Shown: positions 26,159-34,527 of the stretch, piece by piece | Layout of the letters: each line of letters opens with the position of its first letter | Position numbering within the stretch: the stretch's first letter is position 1 | Origin: Thermoplasmata archaeon | GTDB taxonomy: Archaea; Thermoplasmatota; Thermoplasmata; Methanomassiliicoccales; Methanomethylophilaceae | Assembly (NCBI GenBank): GCA_015063285.1 | Contig: SUST01000003.1 | Coordinates: 1 to 64,000 of the forward strand | Length of the DNA: 64,000 nucleotides | Reading direction: 5' to 3' | The notes under the pieces: generated by a model | The model's database searches: none | Seen by the model: only the letters and a program-made list of their open reading frames with translations | Told to the model about the DNA's origin: nothing | Program-made: the position numbers and the translations under genes

Positions 26159-27874
26159 TCAGCGTCTCTGTCTGCTAAAATTTTTGTGGGGCCTACCAGA
26201 AGACCTTTTGGGGCGTCTTTCGTATCCATCGTCCTCGAATATAGAATCGAAAGTGGCGATGTCTCCTTTCTCCTCATAGTGTCTGCGGACGAATTCTTTG
26301 ACATCATCATCTCCGCAAACCTTTTTGAGCCACTTGACGGATGGGATCTCGGGGTCGCCTTCCATCTCGAAGTACAGTTCGGCGGCCTCTCTGTCAGCAC
26401 CGATGTCATGAAGCGTATAGATCATCTTCTTTGAGCGGTAGAAATCATCTGTCGATTTATCCACCAGGGCCTGTCTGCAGAACTCCATTCCCTTGTCATA
26501 ATGGTCCTTCAGCCAGTCGATCTCCTTTCCTACGCTCTGTTTGCCCAGCTCCTTTCCCACTTCTAGAATCTTATCAGGATCCCCGCCGCAGTATTGGTCA
26601 AGATAATACATGTCATCCAGTCCTGCCTGGTAGACTATGATGAGGTTGGGCAGATCGTTGTTCTTGAGATGGATTCCAGCAAGGCATTTCCTCACATCGT
26701 TCCTGAACATCTTTCCAGAAAGTTCGTCGATGGCCTCTGGGCAACCGGCCCGTGCAGCGTTCATCATGACGGACATGTATTCTTCTTTCTTTATCTCAAG
26801 ATTCTTAGCCTTCAGATACATCCCGAACGGATCGTCCTGTATCTTGAACTCGCCCTGTCTGGAGATTATGAGATCCTTATACTGGGGGTTTTTCGCTCTC
26901 AGCCATTCGATCTGGTTGCCTTCAGCCCTTGCGGCCAGGAATTCGCTGAAGAATGCCGCCTCGGGTACCTTCTTGGAATTCTGCTTCAGTTCCTGAACAG
27001 CCCTTGCATCGCCGTTCATCGCGCGTGTGAACATGACGTATATTGACTGTTTCAGTCTGATGCTCTCCTCAATCCTGTCGAGATGGGCTGCCGCTGATTC
27101 TGAATCCTTCTTTCTTTTGAGCAGGTCCAAGCCTTTCATGATTTTCTTTTCGTCATCAGAATATCTGGATGCGAAAACATCTATTATCGGGTCCTCGGCT
27201 TCGATCTCTTCCAGGCAGATCTTGCGGTAGATTGCGTGGGTGTTCTGTTTGGAGAACTCATTATCGAAGAATGTGCGGTCATAGGATCCGTCCCTGCGTA
27301 TGCAAAGATAGTCGAATTCGATCAGGGCATCCTCCGAACACTGTGGACCAATCCTTGTCCTGAGAGATGGGGATTCAGCCTTTCCTATACCTTTCAGGAT
27401 GCGGTCGGCATTGTTCTCGCAGCCTTCACTCATCATGACGGATCCGTGAAGGAACATGATCATTGCAAGATCATCATTGCCGTTAACTTGGCAGTCTATT
27501 CCCCTGTAGAGAAGTCTGGATGCATCTTGTGGAAGCAGGAGTTTCCTTGGTTCAGGATTCTCTTCGCGGCGGGATTCCTCTCTTTTGTGGAAATCTCTCC
27601 TTCCGTCGGTTCTCCTGTTTTTGAAATCCTTGTCCCTGCGTGGGCGTTCTCCCAATTCCTTCTTCCCTCTGCGGAATCCGTCCTCTTTCTTCCTGTCACC
27701 GGACCCGTGATGATCCTTACGGTCTCCGAAGTCCTTTCTGGGCTTTCCCTTGAAATCCTTTCTGTCACCGTATGGCTTGCGGCCCTTCGGGCCGTCTTTC
27801 TTATATGGCCTGTCACCATTCTTGTGCGAATCGTGCTTGGGACCGTCTCTGCGTTCCTTCTTCTCATAAGCCAT
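26159..27874 (-). CDS. TPR/Sel1-like protein with a long basic disordered N-terminus
   Basis: About 571 residues. The first 110 are extremely rich in Lys, Arg, Asp and Gly (R-D-G-P-K, D-R-K-D-F-K-G-K-P-type runs) and must be disordered, as in RGG-like RNA-binding tails. The rest is helical with Sel1/TPR-like periodicity (for example A-A-R-A-G-C-P-E-A-I-D-E-L near 395), and the C-terminus is again basic (R-P-K-R-S-S-G-R-P-H-K). GGGAGG just upstream fixes ATG 27874 rather than 27931. The basic ends suggest nucleic-acid or ribosome contact, but the function is unknown. Confidence 0.7.
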   Translation of the reverse strand: MAYEKKERRDGPKHDSHKNGDRPYKKDGPKGRKPYGDRKDFKGKPRKDFGDRKDHHGSGDRKKEDGFRRGKKELGERPRRDKDFKNRRTDGRRDFHKREESRREENPEPRKLLLPQDASRLLYRGIDCQVNGNDDLAMIMFLHGSVMMSEGCENNADRILKGIGKAESPSLRTRIGPQCSEDALIEFDYLCIRRDGSYDRTFFDNEFSKQNTHAIYRKICLEEIEAEDPIIDVFASRYSDDEKKIMKGLDLLKRKKDSESAAAHLDRIEESIRLKQSIYVMFTRAMNGDARAVQELKQNSKKVPEAAFFSEFLAARAEGNQIEWLRAKNPQYKDLIISRQGEFKIQDDPFGMYLKAKNLEIKKEEYMSVMMNAARAGCPEAIDELSGKMFRNDVRKCLAGIHLKNNDLPNLIIVYQAGLDDMYYLDQYCGGDPDKILEVGKELGKQSVGKEIDWLKDHYDKGMEFCRQALVDKSTDDFYRSKKMIYTLHDIGADREAAELYFEMEGDPEIPSVKWLKKVCGDDDVKEFVRRHYEEKGDIATFDSIFEDDGYERRPKRSSGRPHKNFSRQRR

Positions 27875-27995
27875 ATCGATTTCCTCCCTGCCACAGCGGA
27901 TGCCGCTGAATAATAATGAGGGTAAAGCCATATTTGACGTTTTACATCCAGATTTGGTAATAGGTTATTTACGCATCGATGTGTGTTGCATGTCC

Positions 27996-28496
27996 ATGGG
28001 CTTTTTCTCAAGGAATAAGGAAGAGAAGGAACAGGTCGAACTGCCCCAAGGCGGCAGCGAGCTGTATACCGATCGCAGGTTCAACACATATTGGCTGCTA
28101 GGATTCAGTCCGTTCGAGGATTTCACGCCTGAACAGATACAATCTGCCATGGATGCTGAGATGAAGAAGCTAAACCGTGTCCTCAGGACACAGCCGATAG
28201 AGATGGTGAGAGTCAAGACTCAGAAGAAGCTCGACAAGTTGCAAGATATCTATGGGAAGCAGGACATCATCGAGAAGGAGAGGGACGACGCTATCTTGAT
28301 GTTCAACGAGGATATGCTGAGGTACAACAACGAGCTGAGCACTGATATGGAGAAGATAGATTCCGCCATTGTCAGGTCAGGGTGGAGGGGTGATGGGATC
28401 AATCCACTGTCGGTCAAAGGATTCCCTCAGTGCAGTCACTGCGGATACATGAACCGCAGGGTAAAGAAATGCATCCATTGCGGTTCGAAGCTATGA
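27996..28496 (+). CDS. Conserved hypothetical protein with C-terminal zinc ribbon
   Basis: About 166 residues starting M-G-F-F-S-R-N-K. It has a hydrophilic N-terminus, a long helical middle rich in Lys/Asp/Glu (about 55-125), and a terminal C-x-x-C ... C-x-x-C zinc ribbon (C-S-H-C-G-Y-M ... C-I-H-C-G-S-K-L). ATG 27990, two codons earlier, is also possible. A TTATTTA element centred near 27968 is about 28 bp upstream, consistent with a leaderless mRNA. It diverges from the basic TPR protein. I recognise no family. Confidence 0.65.
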   Translation: MGFFSRNKEEKEQVELPQGGSELYTDRRFNTYWLLGFSPFEDFTPEQIQSAMDAEMKKLNRVLRTQPIEMVRVKTQKKLDKLQDIYGKQDIIEKERDDAILMFNEDMLRYNNELSTDMEKIDSAIVRSGWRGDGINPLSVKGFPQCSHCGYMNRRVKKCIHCGSKL

Positions 28497-29126
28497 TCAG
28501 CGTCTCAGGAATCCGAATCTGGACTTCTTAACGTTGCCGTTCTTGTCGAACTTTTCCCTCATGAGACGGTCGTAGTTCTGTTTGACCTTGTAGTCGCCAG
28601 GTTTCAATCCCATCAGTATCTCCAACTCCTGTTTGGCCTTCTCGTAGTCCTTGATGTCATTGAGAAGAAGTGCCGAATAGTTCTGATGGTATTCGTATCT
28701 GTTCGGGTTGATCGCGATGGCCTTCTCATAGTATTCGGCGGCTTTGGGGAAGTCCACCATCTGATTCCTGAGGAATCTAGCATATGTGTTGTACATATCC
28801 GACGAAGGGTCGAGTTCGAGAAGTCTTTGGAATTTCTCATTGGTGACTTTGTTGTTCTTCTTATCCTCGGCAAGTATTGATATCTGGGCTTTCAGAGCAT
28901 CAATGTAATCGGGATCCAGATCTAGGATGACATCAAGCTGCATCATCCCGTACTCCTTGTTTTTGAGGCCGTAGATGATGTGCTGCGCCAACTGAAGTCT
29001 GACCTTGCAGTTGTGGGGATCGGTCTTCAGATGTTCTTCTAAAGTATCTACTGCGCCCTGGATGTTACCGCTGTCATACTGTCTTTTCGCTTTGCTGCAG
29101 GCATCGTAAGCTGGATCCGAACTCAT
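28497..29126 (-). CDS. Tetratricopeptide repeat protein
   Basis: The 209-residue soluble protein has about five TPR units (for example A-A-E-Y-Y-E-K-A-I-A-I-N-P-N-R-Y-E-Y near residue 133, and L-E-L-D-P-S-S-D-M-Y). The C-terminus is basic (K-K-S-R-F-G-F-L-R-R). It is probably a protein-interaction scaffold. It is convergent with the 27996 gene, and their stop codons abut without overlap. Confidence 0.75.
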   Translation of the reverse strand: MSSDPAYDACSKAKRQYDSGNIQGAVDTLEEHLKTDPHNCKVRLQLAQHIIYGLKNKEYGMMQLDVILDLDPDYIDALKAQISILAEDKKNNKVTNEKFQRLLELDPSSDMYNTYARFLRNQMVDFPKAAEYYEKAIAINPNRYEYHQNYSALLLNDIKDYEKAKQELEILMGLKPGDYKVKQNYDRLMREKFDKNGNVKKSRFGFLRR

Positions 29127-29186
29127 CGAATGGTGAAATCCCTCACTAGGTAAAATGTCTTATGTTCGTTGATTCTACGGCATCGC

Positions 29187-29567
29187 ATGGGATTCATTCT
29201 GAAGTTTTGTGCAGGCGTTGTGATGACGATCCTATTCGTCGTCGTTGTGCCGTACATCACCGAACTGTACATCATACCGTTCATCACGGAAGCGGTGGGT
29301 GACAACACATTCATGTCAATCGGATCCCAGACTTTGATCCAGATATTGATCTACCTGGTCTTCATTTTATTCACGCTAATGCTGGGAGGAGGTGCAATCC
29401 TCAGATGGTTTGGGGTATTCGGAGTATTGGGCATGATTGCAGCTTACTATTTGCTGGGCGATGTGACTCGTGCGATCATTCCTGTAATGTCGATGATAGT
29501 GATTTGGATCATCTTCATCCCTTACAGGGATAAGAAGAGCAAAAAGAAGAAAGGGACCAAGGGTTGA
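29187..29567 (+). CDS. Four-helix membrane protein of unknown function
   Basis: About 126 residues with four hydrophobic segments (roughly 5-28, 48-70, 75-92 and 96-115) and a very basic C-terminal tail (R-D-K-K-S-K-K-K-K-G-T-K-G), which places the tail in the cytoplasm. ATG 29187 is used because the first hydrophobic segment starts there; 29169 is also open. No family is recognised. It diverges from the TPR gene. Confidence 0.6.
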   Translation: MGFILKFCAGVVMTILFVVVVPYITELYIIPFITEAVGDNTFMSIGSQTLIQILIYLVFILFTLMLGGGAILRWFGVFGVLGMIAAYYLLGDVTRAIIPVMSMIVIWIIFIPYRDKKSKKKKGTKG

Positions 29568-29610
29568 CCTAAGTCTATAAAGAGATAGTCTCTGGAGCTG
29601 TAAGATGTCT

Positions 29611-30183
29611 TCAAACGGTCGGTGTGTTACGCATCGTGCGACCGAGCGATTTTGCCCTGTGGACGAGCTCTTCATTCTTGCTGACAGGATCCTTGCCGTA
29701 GTTATCGCAATAGGTAATCACATCAAGAATCTCAAACCCTATAGTTTTGAGGTTTTTCTCGAGTGTTTCTGCGACCTTTTTCAGATCCGATTCCGGATAG
29801 CAGCTTGTCAGGATAAGAACGGCTTTTTTATTGGGCCCTAATGTCGACACTTTGTTCACGTCGAGGAACGAATACATCCTGTCCTCTACCATTTTGTAGA
29901 GGGCGGTAGGTCCTTCGAAGTACACAGGTGTGGAGAATACAACACAGTCTGCGGTAATTATGTCGTCAAGGACTACACGTATGTCGTCGTCGATCACACA
30001 CTTGCCAGTGCTCTTGCATCCCATACAGCGGTGGCAATCCTGTATCGATTTGAATTTTACAGGCCTATGGAGGGTAACCAGGTTGGTGGACAGCCCCATA
30101 GCTCCATCCAGGAATGCATCCGTAATCTGAGCAGAACTACCATTTGGCCTCGGACTGCATGAAATCGCGACGATATTGCTCAT
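29611..30183 (-). CDS. Iron-sulfur flavoprotein / NAD(P)H-dependent FMN reductase family
   Basis: The 190-residue flavodoxin-fold protein has the FMN phosphate loop S-C-S-P-R-P-N-G-S-S at residue 7 and the compact cysteine motif C-H-R-C-M-G-C-K-S-T-G-K-C near 50. That motif is the 4Fe-4S ligand set of archaeal iron-sulfur flavoproteins. These proteins take electrons from ferredoxin and reduce oxygen species or other acceptors. ATG 30183 is preferred because a TTTTTATACC element about 28-30 bp upstream implies a leaderless mRNA. It lies downstream of the marR-like gene near the methylamine genes. Confidence 0.82.
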   Translation of the reverse strand: MSNIVAISCSPRPNGSSAQITDAFLDGAMGLSTNLVTLHRPVKFKSIQDCHRCMGCKSTGKCVIDDDIRVVLDDIITADCVVFSTPVYFEGPTALYKMVEDRMYSFLDVNKVSTLGPNKKAVLILTSCYPESDLKKVAETLEKNLKTIGFEILDVITYCDNYGKDPVSKNEELVHRAKSLGRTMRNTPTV

Positions 30184-30341
30184 CAATTTGTTATTATCAA
30201 ATTGGTATAAAAAGGCAGTAGTATAATACATCCAGCATATTTAACTAACACTAAAAGGTTACATTTTGTCCAGCATAAAAACAGGATGTCATCTCTTACC
30301 AGTTGAATGGATGAATTAACACCTTCAAGAATGGTGAACAT

Positions 30342-30902
30342 TCAGTGCTTCTTCGTACTCGACAGACGAAGAGATTCTGCCTCATATCCATCCTCTGGCG
30401 GGATGATATGAAGGTGGGTGTAGAAGGGATCCTCGTACTTCGAACCCATGTAACTGTCGATATCGACATTCATGTTGTTCAATACGCGGATGAGGGTGTT
30501 CCTCATGTGAAGAATATCTTCGCGGGGGATTTCACGGAAGTAGCTGTTGTTTAGTTCTGTGATACCATCCATGACCTTCTTTGCCAATGCATGGCCCTCT
30601 TCGGTCAGATAGATGTTGTACTTCTTGCTGCTATCCGACTTACGGTCGTCATAGACGAGTTCCTTCTCTCTGAGTACCTTGATGACACGGTTGGTGTTGG
30701 CGGTATCCAGGTCAAGGAAGCGTGACAGACTTACAAGTGTCTGTCCATCCTTTATTTGGAGAGCTATTAGGTAGATTGCATGAGCGCTGGTCAGGCCGTG
30801 GTCGGAAACGATCTCGGTCATGTTCTTGCGCATCACGAGACTCATTCTGTCGAAGAATGCAGGCAAAAATGAGTTCCAATAGACGTCTTCCCCATCCGAC
30901 AT
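30342..30902 (-). CDS. MarR family transcriptional regulator
   Basis: The 186-residue protein has a winged-helix domain (about 20-135): L-T-S-A-H-A-I-Y-L-I-A-L, then L-V-S-L-S-R-F-L-D-L-D-T-A-N-T-N-R-V-I-K as the recognition helix, then the wing with D-D-R-K-S-D-S-S-K-K-Y-N-I-Y-L-T-E-E-G. The 40 residues after the fold are unusual. A TATTTAAATA element centred near 30929 lies about 27 bp before ATG 30902, so the mRNA is leaderless. Its location directly downstream of mttBC makes it a candidate regulator of the methylamine locus (inference). A weak TCAAA/TTTGA pair near 30941-30960 could be an autoregulatory site. Confidence 0.85.
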   Translation of the reverse strand: MSDGEDVYWNSFLPAFFDRMSLVMRKNMTEIVSDHGLTSAHAIYLIALQIKDGQTLVSLSRFLDLDTANTNRVIKVLREKELVYDDRKSDSSKKYNIYLTEEGHALAKKVMDGITELNNSYFREIPREDILHMRNTLIRVLNNMNVDIDSYMGSKYEDPFYTHLHIIPPEDGYEAESLRLSSTKKH

Positions 30903-31012
30903 TAATGGTGGGATAATTTCATTATTTAAATAGGTACCTTCAAAATCTAAGATATTTGAGGGGGGTATCAAGGGAATCACGACCGGTGTAAAGAAGGAGG
31001 ATATAGGGTCAG

Positions 31013-31033
31013 GCCCTGCGGGCAATGCAGGGC
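31013..31033 (-). terminator. Hairpin downstream of mttC
   Basis: GCCCTGC (31013-31019) and GCAGGGC (31027-31033) form a 7-bp stem with a 7-base loop, about 27 bp after the mttC stop on the minus strand. It probably ends the mttBC transcript before the marR gene. Confidence 0.55.
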
Positions 31034-31059
31034 GTGATCCCCTTGATTTATTAAGACTC

Positions 31060-31722
31060 TCACTGATCGCTGAACGCAGCTGTGAACTTGGTCACTGCGT
31101 CGTTCGCGCTCTCTGAGTAGATGTCGGCTCCAATCTCGTCAGCCCACTGCTGGGTGACAGGTGCTCCACCGACGTTGGTCTTGACCTTCCCTTTGAGGCC
31201 CTCTTTCACCATCATCTCTTCCAAGGTCTTCTGTCCGACCATGGTGGAGGTCATGAGTGCAGAGGTTCCGACTGCAACGGCGTTGTAGTCCTTGCATGCC
31301 TGGACGATGGTTCCGAGGGGAACATCCCTTCCAATGTTGTAAACATTGAATCCAGCGACCTTCAGCATGATTGCCACGATATCCTTTCCGATCGAGTGGA
31401 TGTCTCCCTCGATGGAGCACATGACGACGTTTCCGAGTCCCTCTCCGACGGATCCACCGCGTTTCTCGATCTCGGGGACGAGGATGTCCATTCCAGCGGT
31501 CATTGCGTTGGCTGCTGCCATCATGTGGGGGAGGAAGATCTTCTTTGCATCGAAGAGTTTTCCTACCTCTGTGATTCCTGCGCTGAATCCTTCCTGGATG
31601 ACCTTAACGAGGTCAACGTTCTGGTCAGCGACTGCCTCGTTTGCTACAGCCTTTGCGTCAGGTACTTTGTAAGCCATTACTGCTGCTTTTGCTCTTGCGC
31701 ATAATTCTTCTGTTGTTGCCAT
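31060..31722 (-). CDS. mttC: Trimethylamine corrinoid protein
   Basis: The 220-residue protein has an N-terminal helical cap (about 1-90) and a Rossmann-type cobalamin-binding domain with the D-x-H-x-x-G motif (G-D-I-H-S-I-G-K-D, His about residue 109). The later G-x-S/A-A-L-M-T and G-G-A-P-V motifs are also present. It accepts a methyl group from MttB onto Co(I) and passes it to the methylcobamide:CoM methyltransferase. It starts 5 bp after mttB and is co-transcribed with it. Confidence 0.95.
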   Translation of the reverse strand: MATTEELCARAKAAVMAYKVPDAKAVANEAVADQNVDLVKVIQEGFSAGITEVGKLFDAKKIFLPHMMAAANAMTAGMDILVPEIEKRGGSVGEGLGNVVMCSIEGDIHSIGKDIVAIMLKVAGFNVYNIGRDVPLGTIVQACKDYNAVAVGTSALMTSTMVGQKTLEEMMVKEGLKGKVKTNVGGAPVTQQWADEIGADIYSESANDAVTKFTAAFSDQ

Positions 31723-31727
31723 TCAAA

Positions 31728-33227
31728 TCACTCCATTCCTTTCCTCTTTCTGAATGCTGCGTCCGCCTGCTCTACAATGGCTTCCATTGCCTTAAGGCGG
31801 TCTTCGGGAATCGGTTTTACCACGTGGTTGGTCATGATATCGACGACGATCTCATGTGCCCTCTCAACGCAGGACTTCGATCCGTTTGACTGCCACTCGC
31901 CCAGCATGGTCCTGTCGAAGGTTGCGGGGTTGGAGGCGGTCTCGAAGTACTCCATAGTGGATTCGTGTGCAAGGAAGTCGTTTCCTACACCGACTTCCTT
32001 GATTGCGTCAACTGCCAGGGTGAGGTCACTGACAGGTGATCCTTCCATGGCCTTGTAGTTCATGGCCATGATGTCGTTGTCGATTACGACCTGCTCCATG
32101 GAGAAGGTCTGTCCAAGCTCAAGCATACCTGCTCCGTAGATCAGGTTGACACCTGCCATCGCAGGAAGCAGAGAGGTGATGGTCTTCTCGTGGGCTGCCT
32201 GGGAGTCAGGAATCTTGGCGTCGGTCTACATACCGGCTGTGTAGACGGGCAGTCCGTAGTACTGTCCGAGCTTAGCGACAGCTGCGCTGATAACTCCGAG
32301 TTCAGGGGATCCGACAGGTGCGGTTCCGTATCTGAGATCGAAGGTGGTAGTGGAACTTCCGTAGAACACACGTGCTCCGGGGTTCGCGAGCTGGCTCAGG
32401 ACGAGTCCAGAGAGAATCTCGGCGTTGTGGGTAACAAGTGTTCCGGTGATGTGGATAGGTGAGGATCCTCCTGCCATTGCCATCGAGAGGACGTTGACGG
32501 GGATTCCGTACCTTGCTCCCTTGATGATGACCTGAGCTGCGTTGTGACTCAGCTCGAGAGGGGATGTGGGGCAGACCAGCATGGACATGATAGGCCTGTT
32601 GCGTGCCATCTGCTCATCGCCGTTGTAGTAAGTCTTGAGCATCTCCCAGTAGAAGTCCACGTTCTCTGCGACGGGGTCAATGTGGTGGAAGTGCTTGGAT
32701 GTGTTCTTGAGTGAGGTGATCATCTCGTGGACGTCCTCTGCTCCCTTTCCTGCCCAGTCCCTTGCGGAAACAGCCAGTGCGTAGACTGCGATGTTGTCCA
32801 GTGCGTCGACGATCTTTGCGGTGTTTGCGAGATCCTCTTCTGTGGAGTCCCTGGTCTTGTACTTGTTGTCGCCAAGGTAGTCACACATCTGGATTCCGGT
32901 ACCGAAGTTGGTGTAGTACACAGGTCCGTTGTGCATCATGGGGACTGTGTGCTCATCGTCACGTCCGTAGAGGTAGAACATCTTGGGGGCCGTCTGAAGT
33001 GCCTGGTTGATCAGTTTTGAGGGGATCTTAACCATTTTGGTCTCGAAGTTGACCTCACATCCTGCTTCTGCAAAGATCTTGAGTCCCTCTTCGTCTGAAA
33101 CCTGAACACCATAGTTGGCGAGGATATCTCTTGTTGCGTAGTCGATCTCACGGATATCGTCCTCGCTGAAAAGTTCGAGCTTGATACCGCTGTTCTTTAC
33201 CCTACCGGGGTAGTTCCTGCTTACCAT
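31728..33227 (-). CDS. mttB: Trimethylamine methyltransferase with pyrrolysine (in-frame UAG)
   Basis: The gene encodes 499 residues when the amber codon at 32226-32228 is read as pyrrolysine. From ATG 33227 the amber is codon 334, the position I recall for Pyl in Methanosarcina MttB. The frame is open without interruption on both sides: residues 1-333 end in L-P-V-Y-T-A-G-M, and the sequence after the amber continues T-D-A-K-I-P-D-S-Q with high family character. The true stop is TGA. The enzyme demethylates trimethylamine and methylates MttC. GGAGG lies about 9 bp upstream of ATG 33227, whereas the longer frame (33242) would start within it. mttC follows after 5 bp. Confidence 0.95.
32226..32228 (-). 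other. Amber codon decoded as pyrrolysine
   Basis: CTA on the plus strand is UAG in the mttB message. The same frame continues for 166 codons beyond it with MttB-like sequence to a TGA at 31728-31730. It is the only in-frame TAG I found inside a recognised gene of this window. Confidence 0.93.
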
Positions 33228-33246
33228 TTTTATTTCCTCCAATTCC

Positions 33247-33290
33247 GCCGAAGCGGCTTCCTATGGTCTCGGGGAACATGGTTTCCCGAG
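33247..33290 (-). promoter_or_regulatory. mttB 5' leader with two hairpins
   Basis: The leader between the predicted start site (about 33296) and the ATG contains CTCGGGGAAC/GTTTCCCGAG (33268-33277 and 33281-33290, 9 of 10 pairs in the RNA) and GCCG/CGGC (33247-33250 and 33254-33257). The second hairpin ends just upstream of the GGAGG ribosome binding site. These may affect translation or mRNA stability. Confidence 0.45.
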
Positions 33291-33316
33291 TCATGATATT
33301 GAGAACTCATCAAAAG

Positions 33317-33325
33317 TATATAAAA
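33317..33325 (-). promoter_or_regulatory. mttB TATA box
   Basis: TTTTATATA on the minus strand is close to the archaeal consensus and predicts transcription start near 33296, giving a leader of about 70 nt. The GTCATCAT box at 33336-33343 lies 10 bp upstream of it. Confidence 0.6.
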
Positions 33326-33335
33326 TCATTGAGTT

Positions 33336-33372
33336 GTCATCATTATAATTGATAATTGCAATATTTATAATG
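33336..33372 (+). promoter_or_regulatory. Shared control region: GTCATCAT box, inverted repeat and chlI TATA
   Basis: GTCATCAT (33336-33343) is followed after 15 bp by CAATATTTATA (33359-33369), the probable TATA element of chlI. An inverted repeat CATTATAA (33341-33348) and TTATAATG (33365-33372) overlaps both. The box and the 11-bp TATA segment recur with a 14-bp spacer in front of the permease at 36420-36452. This suggests one regulator for both promoters and, by position, for mttBC. Confidence 0.5.
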
Positions 33373-33469
33373 ATTAATTCAACGAATAAAATTGACCGCA
33401 ACAATAAAAATATGACTTTTGCAATTATGGATGTATCGTCCGAAAAGGATAATAACGATAGGTGAGCCG

Positions 33470-34513
33470 ATGCCGGAAAAAGAGAAGAATCTTCAATTCC
33501 CGTTCGTCCGCATTGTCGGGCAGGAAGAGATGAAACGTGCCTTATTACTAAATATAATAGATCCTGGGATAGGAGGGGTTCTTCTCAGAGGCGAGAAAGG
33601 TACGGCGAAATCCACCACTGTGCGCTCACTTGCACAGATTCTGCCTCAAGTACGTTGTATCGCCGGATGTCAATTCCATTGCAATCCTGATATGCCCAGA
33701 TATCTGTGTGAGGATTGTAAAAGGAAAATGGAATCGGGTCAATTCGAGGAAACGATGCGTGATATGAAGGTTGTGGAACTGCCACTCAATGCGACCGAGG
33801 ATCGTATTTCTGGAAGTCTTGATGTTGAGCATGTCCTTCGTACCGGCGAGAGGAAATACGAAGGAGGAGTTCTTGCACAGGCGAACGGAAACCTCCTCTA
33901 CGTGGATGAGGTCAATCTTTTGGACGATCACATAGTCGATCTTCTACTTGACTCTGCGGCTATGGGAAGGAACTTCGTTGAAAGGGAAGGCATCTCATTC
34001 TCACATCCTGCAAAGTTCGTACTGATCGGTTCGATGAATCCGGAGGAAGGAACGTTACGTCCTCAGCTCATGGACCGTTTCGGAATGTGCGTAGACATAA
34101 AGACGGAACGCGATCCAGATATTAGGGTCGAGGTAATTAAGAGAAGATTGGCCTTTGATGCCGATCCTGAAGGTTTCACGGCCGAATGTCAGGCTGATAT
34201 CGACGCTTTGCGTGAGAAGATAATCGATGCCAAGCAACGTATCGATCACATTGAAGTTCCTGACAGGATGCTTACAGCGATAGCGATGGTCTCGATTCAT
34301 TTTGGAATGGAGGGGCACCGCGCAGACCTCGCAATGATACGTGCAGCGAAAGCCAATGCTGCATTGGAAGGAAGAGATAAGATTGATTTCAAGGACATTT
34401 CCTCTACAGCATCCCTGATCCTTCGTCACCGTATGAAATCAGGTCCGTTTGAGGAAGCGGAATTCCGCCAAGCTGAGTTAGACAGTGTGCTAAGGGGGTA
34501 TCTGGGATCCTGA
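33470..34513 (+). CDS. ChlI/BchI-type Mg-chelatase-like AAA+ ATPase
   Basis: The 347-residue AAA+ protein has Walker A G-E-K-G-T-A-K-S-T at about residue 41 and the chelatase-hallmark Walker B region G-N-L-L-Y-V-D-E-V-N-L-L-D-D-H near 140. It also has the chelatase insertion with four cysteines (C-I-A-G-C-Q-F-H-C ... C-E-D-C, about 63-83). ChlI drives metal insertion into tetrapyrroles together with ChlD and a large ChlH/CobN subunit, which is not seen here. ATG 33470 has AGGTGA at 4 bp spacing. It diverges from mttB and overlaps functionally with chlD downstream. A role in corrinoid or F430-related metal handling is inference. Confidence 0.82.
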   Translation: MPEKEKNLQFPFVRIVGQEEMKRALLLNIIDPGIGGVLLRGEKGTAKSTTVRSLAQILPQVRCIAGCQFHCNPDMPRYLCEDCKRKMESGQFEETMRDMKVVELPLNATEDRISGSLDVEHVLRTGERKYEGGVLAQANGNLLYVDEVNLLDDHIVDLLLDSAAMGRNFVEREGISFSHPAKFVLIGSMNPEEGTLRPQLMDRFGMCVDIKTERDPDIRVEVIKRRLAFDADPEGFTAECQADIDALREKIIDAKQRIDHIEVPDRMLTAIAMVSIHFGMEGHRADLAMIRAAKANAALEGRDKIDFKDISSTASLILRHRMKSGPFEEAEFRQAELDSVLRGYLGS

Positions 34514-34527
34514 AGCTGGACCAGTTC

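Noticed and set aside
32141-32371. Reading mttB as two separate genes or as a pseudogene
   Set aside because: The second part has no own start signal, the frame is unbroken across the UAG, and both parts match one methyltransferase.
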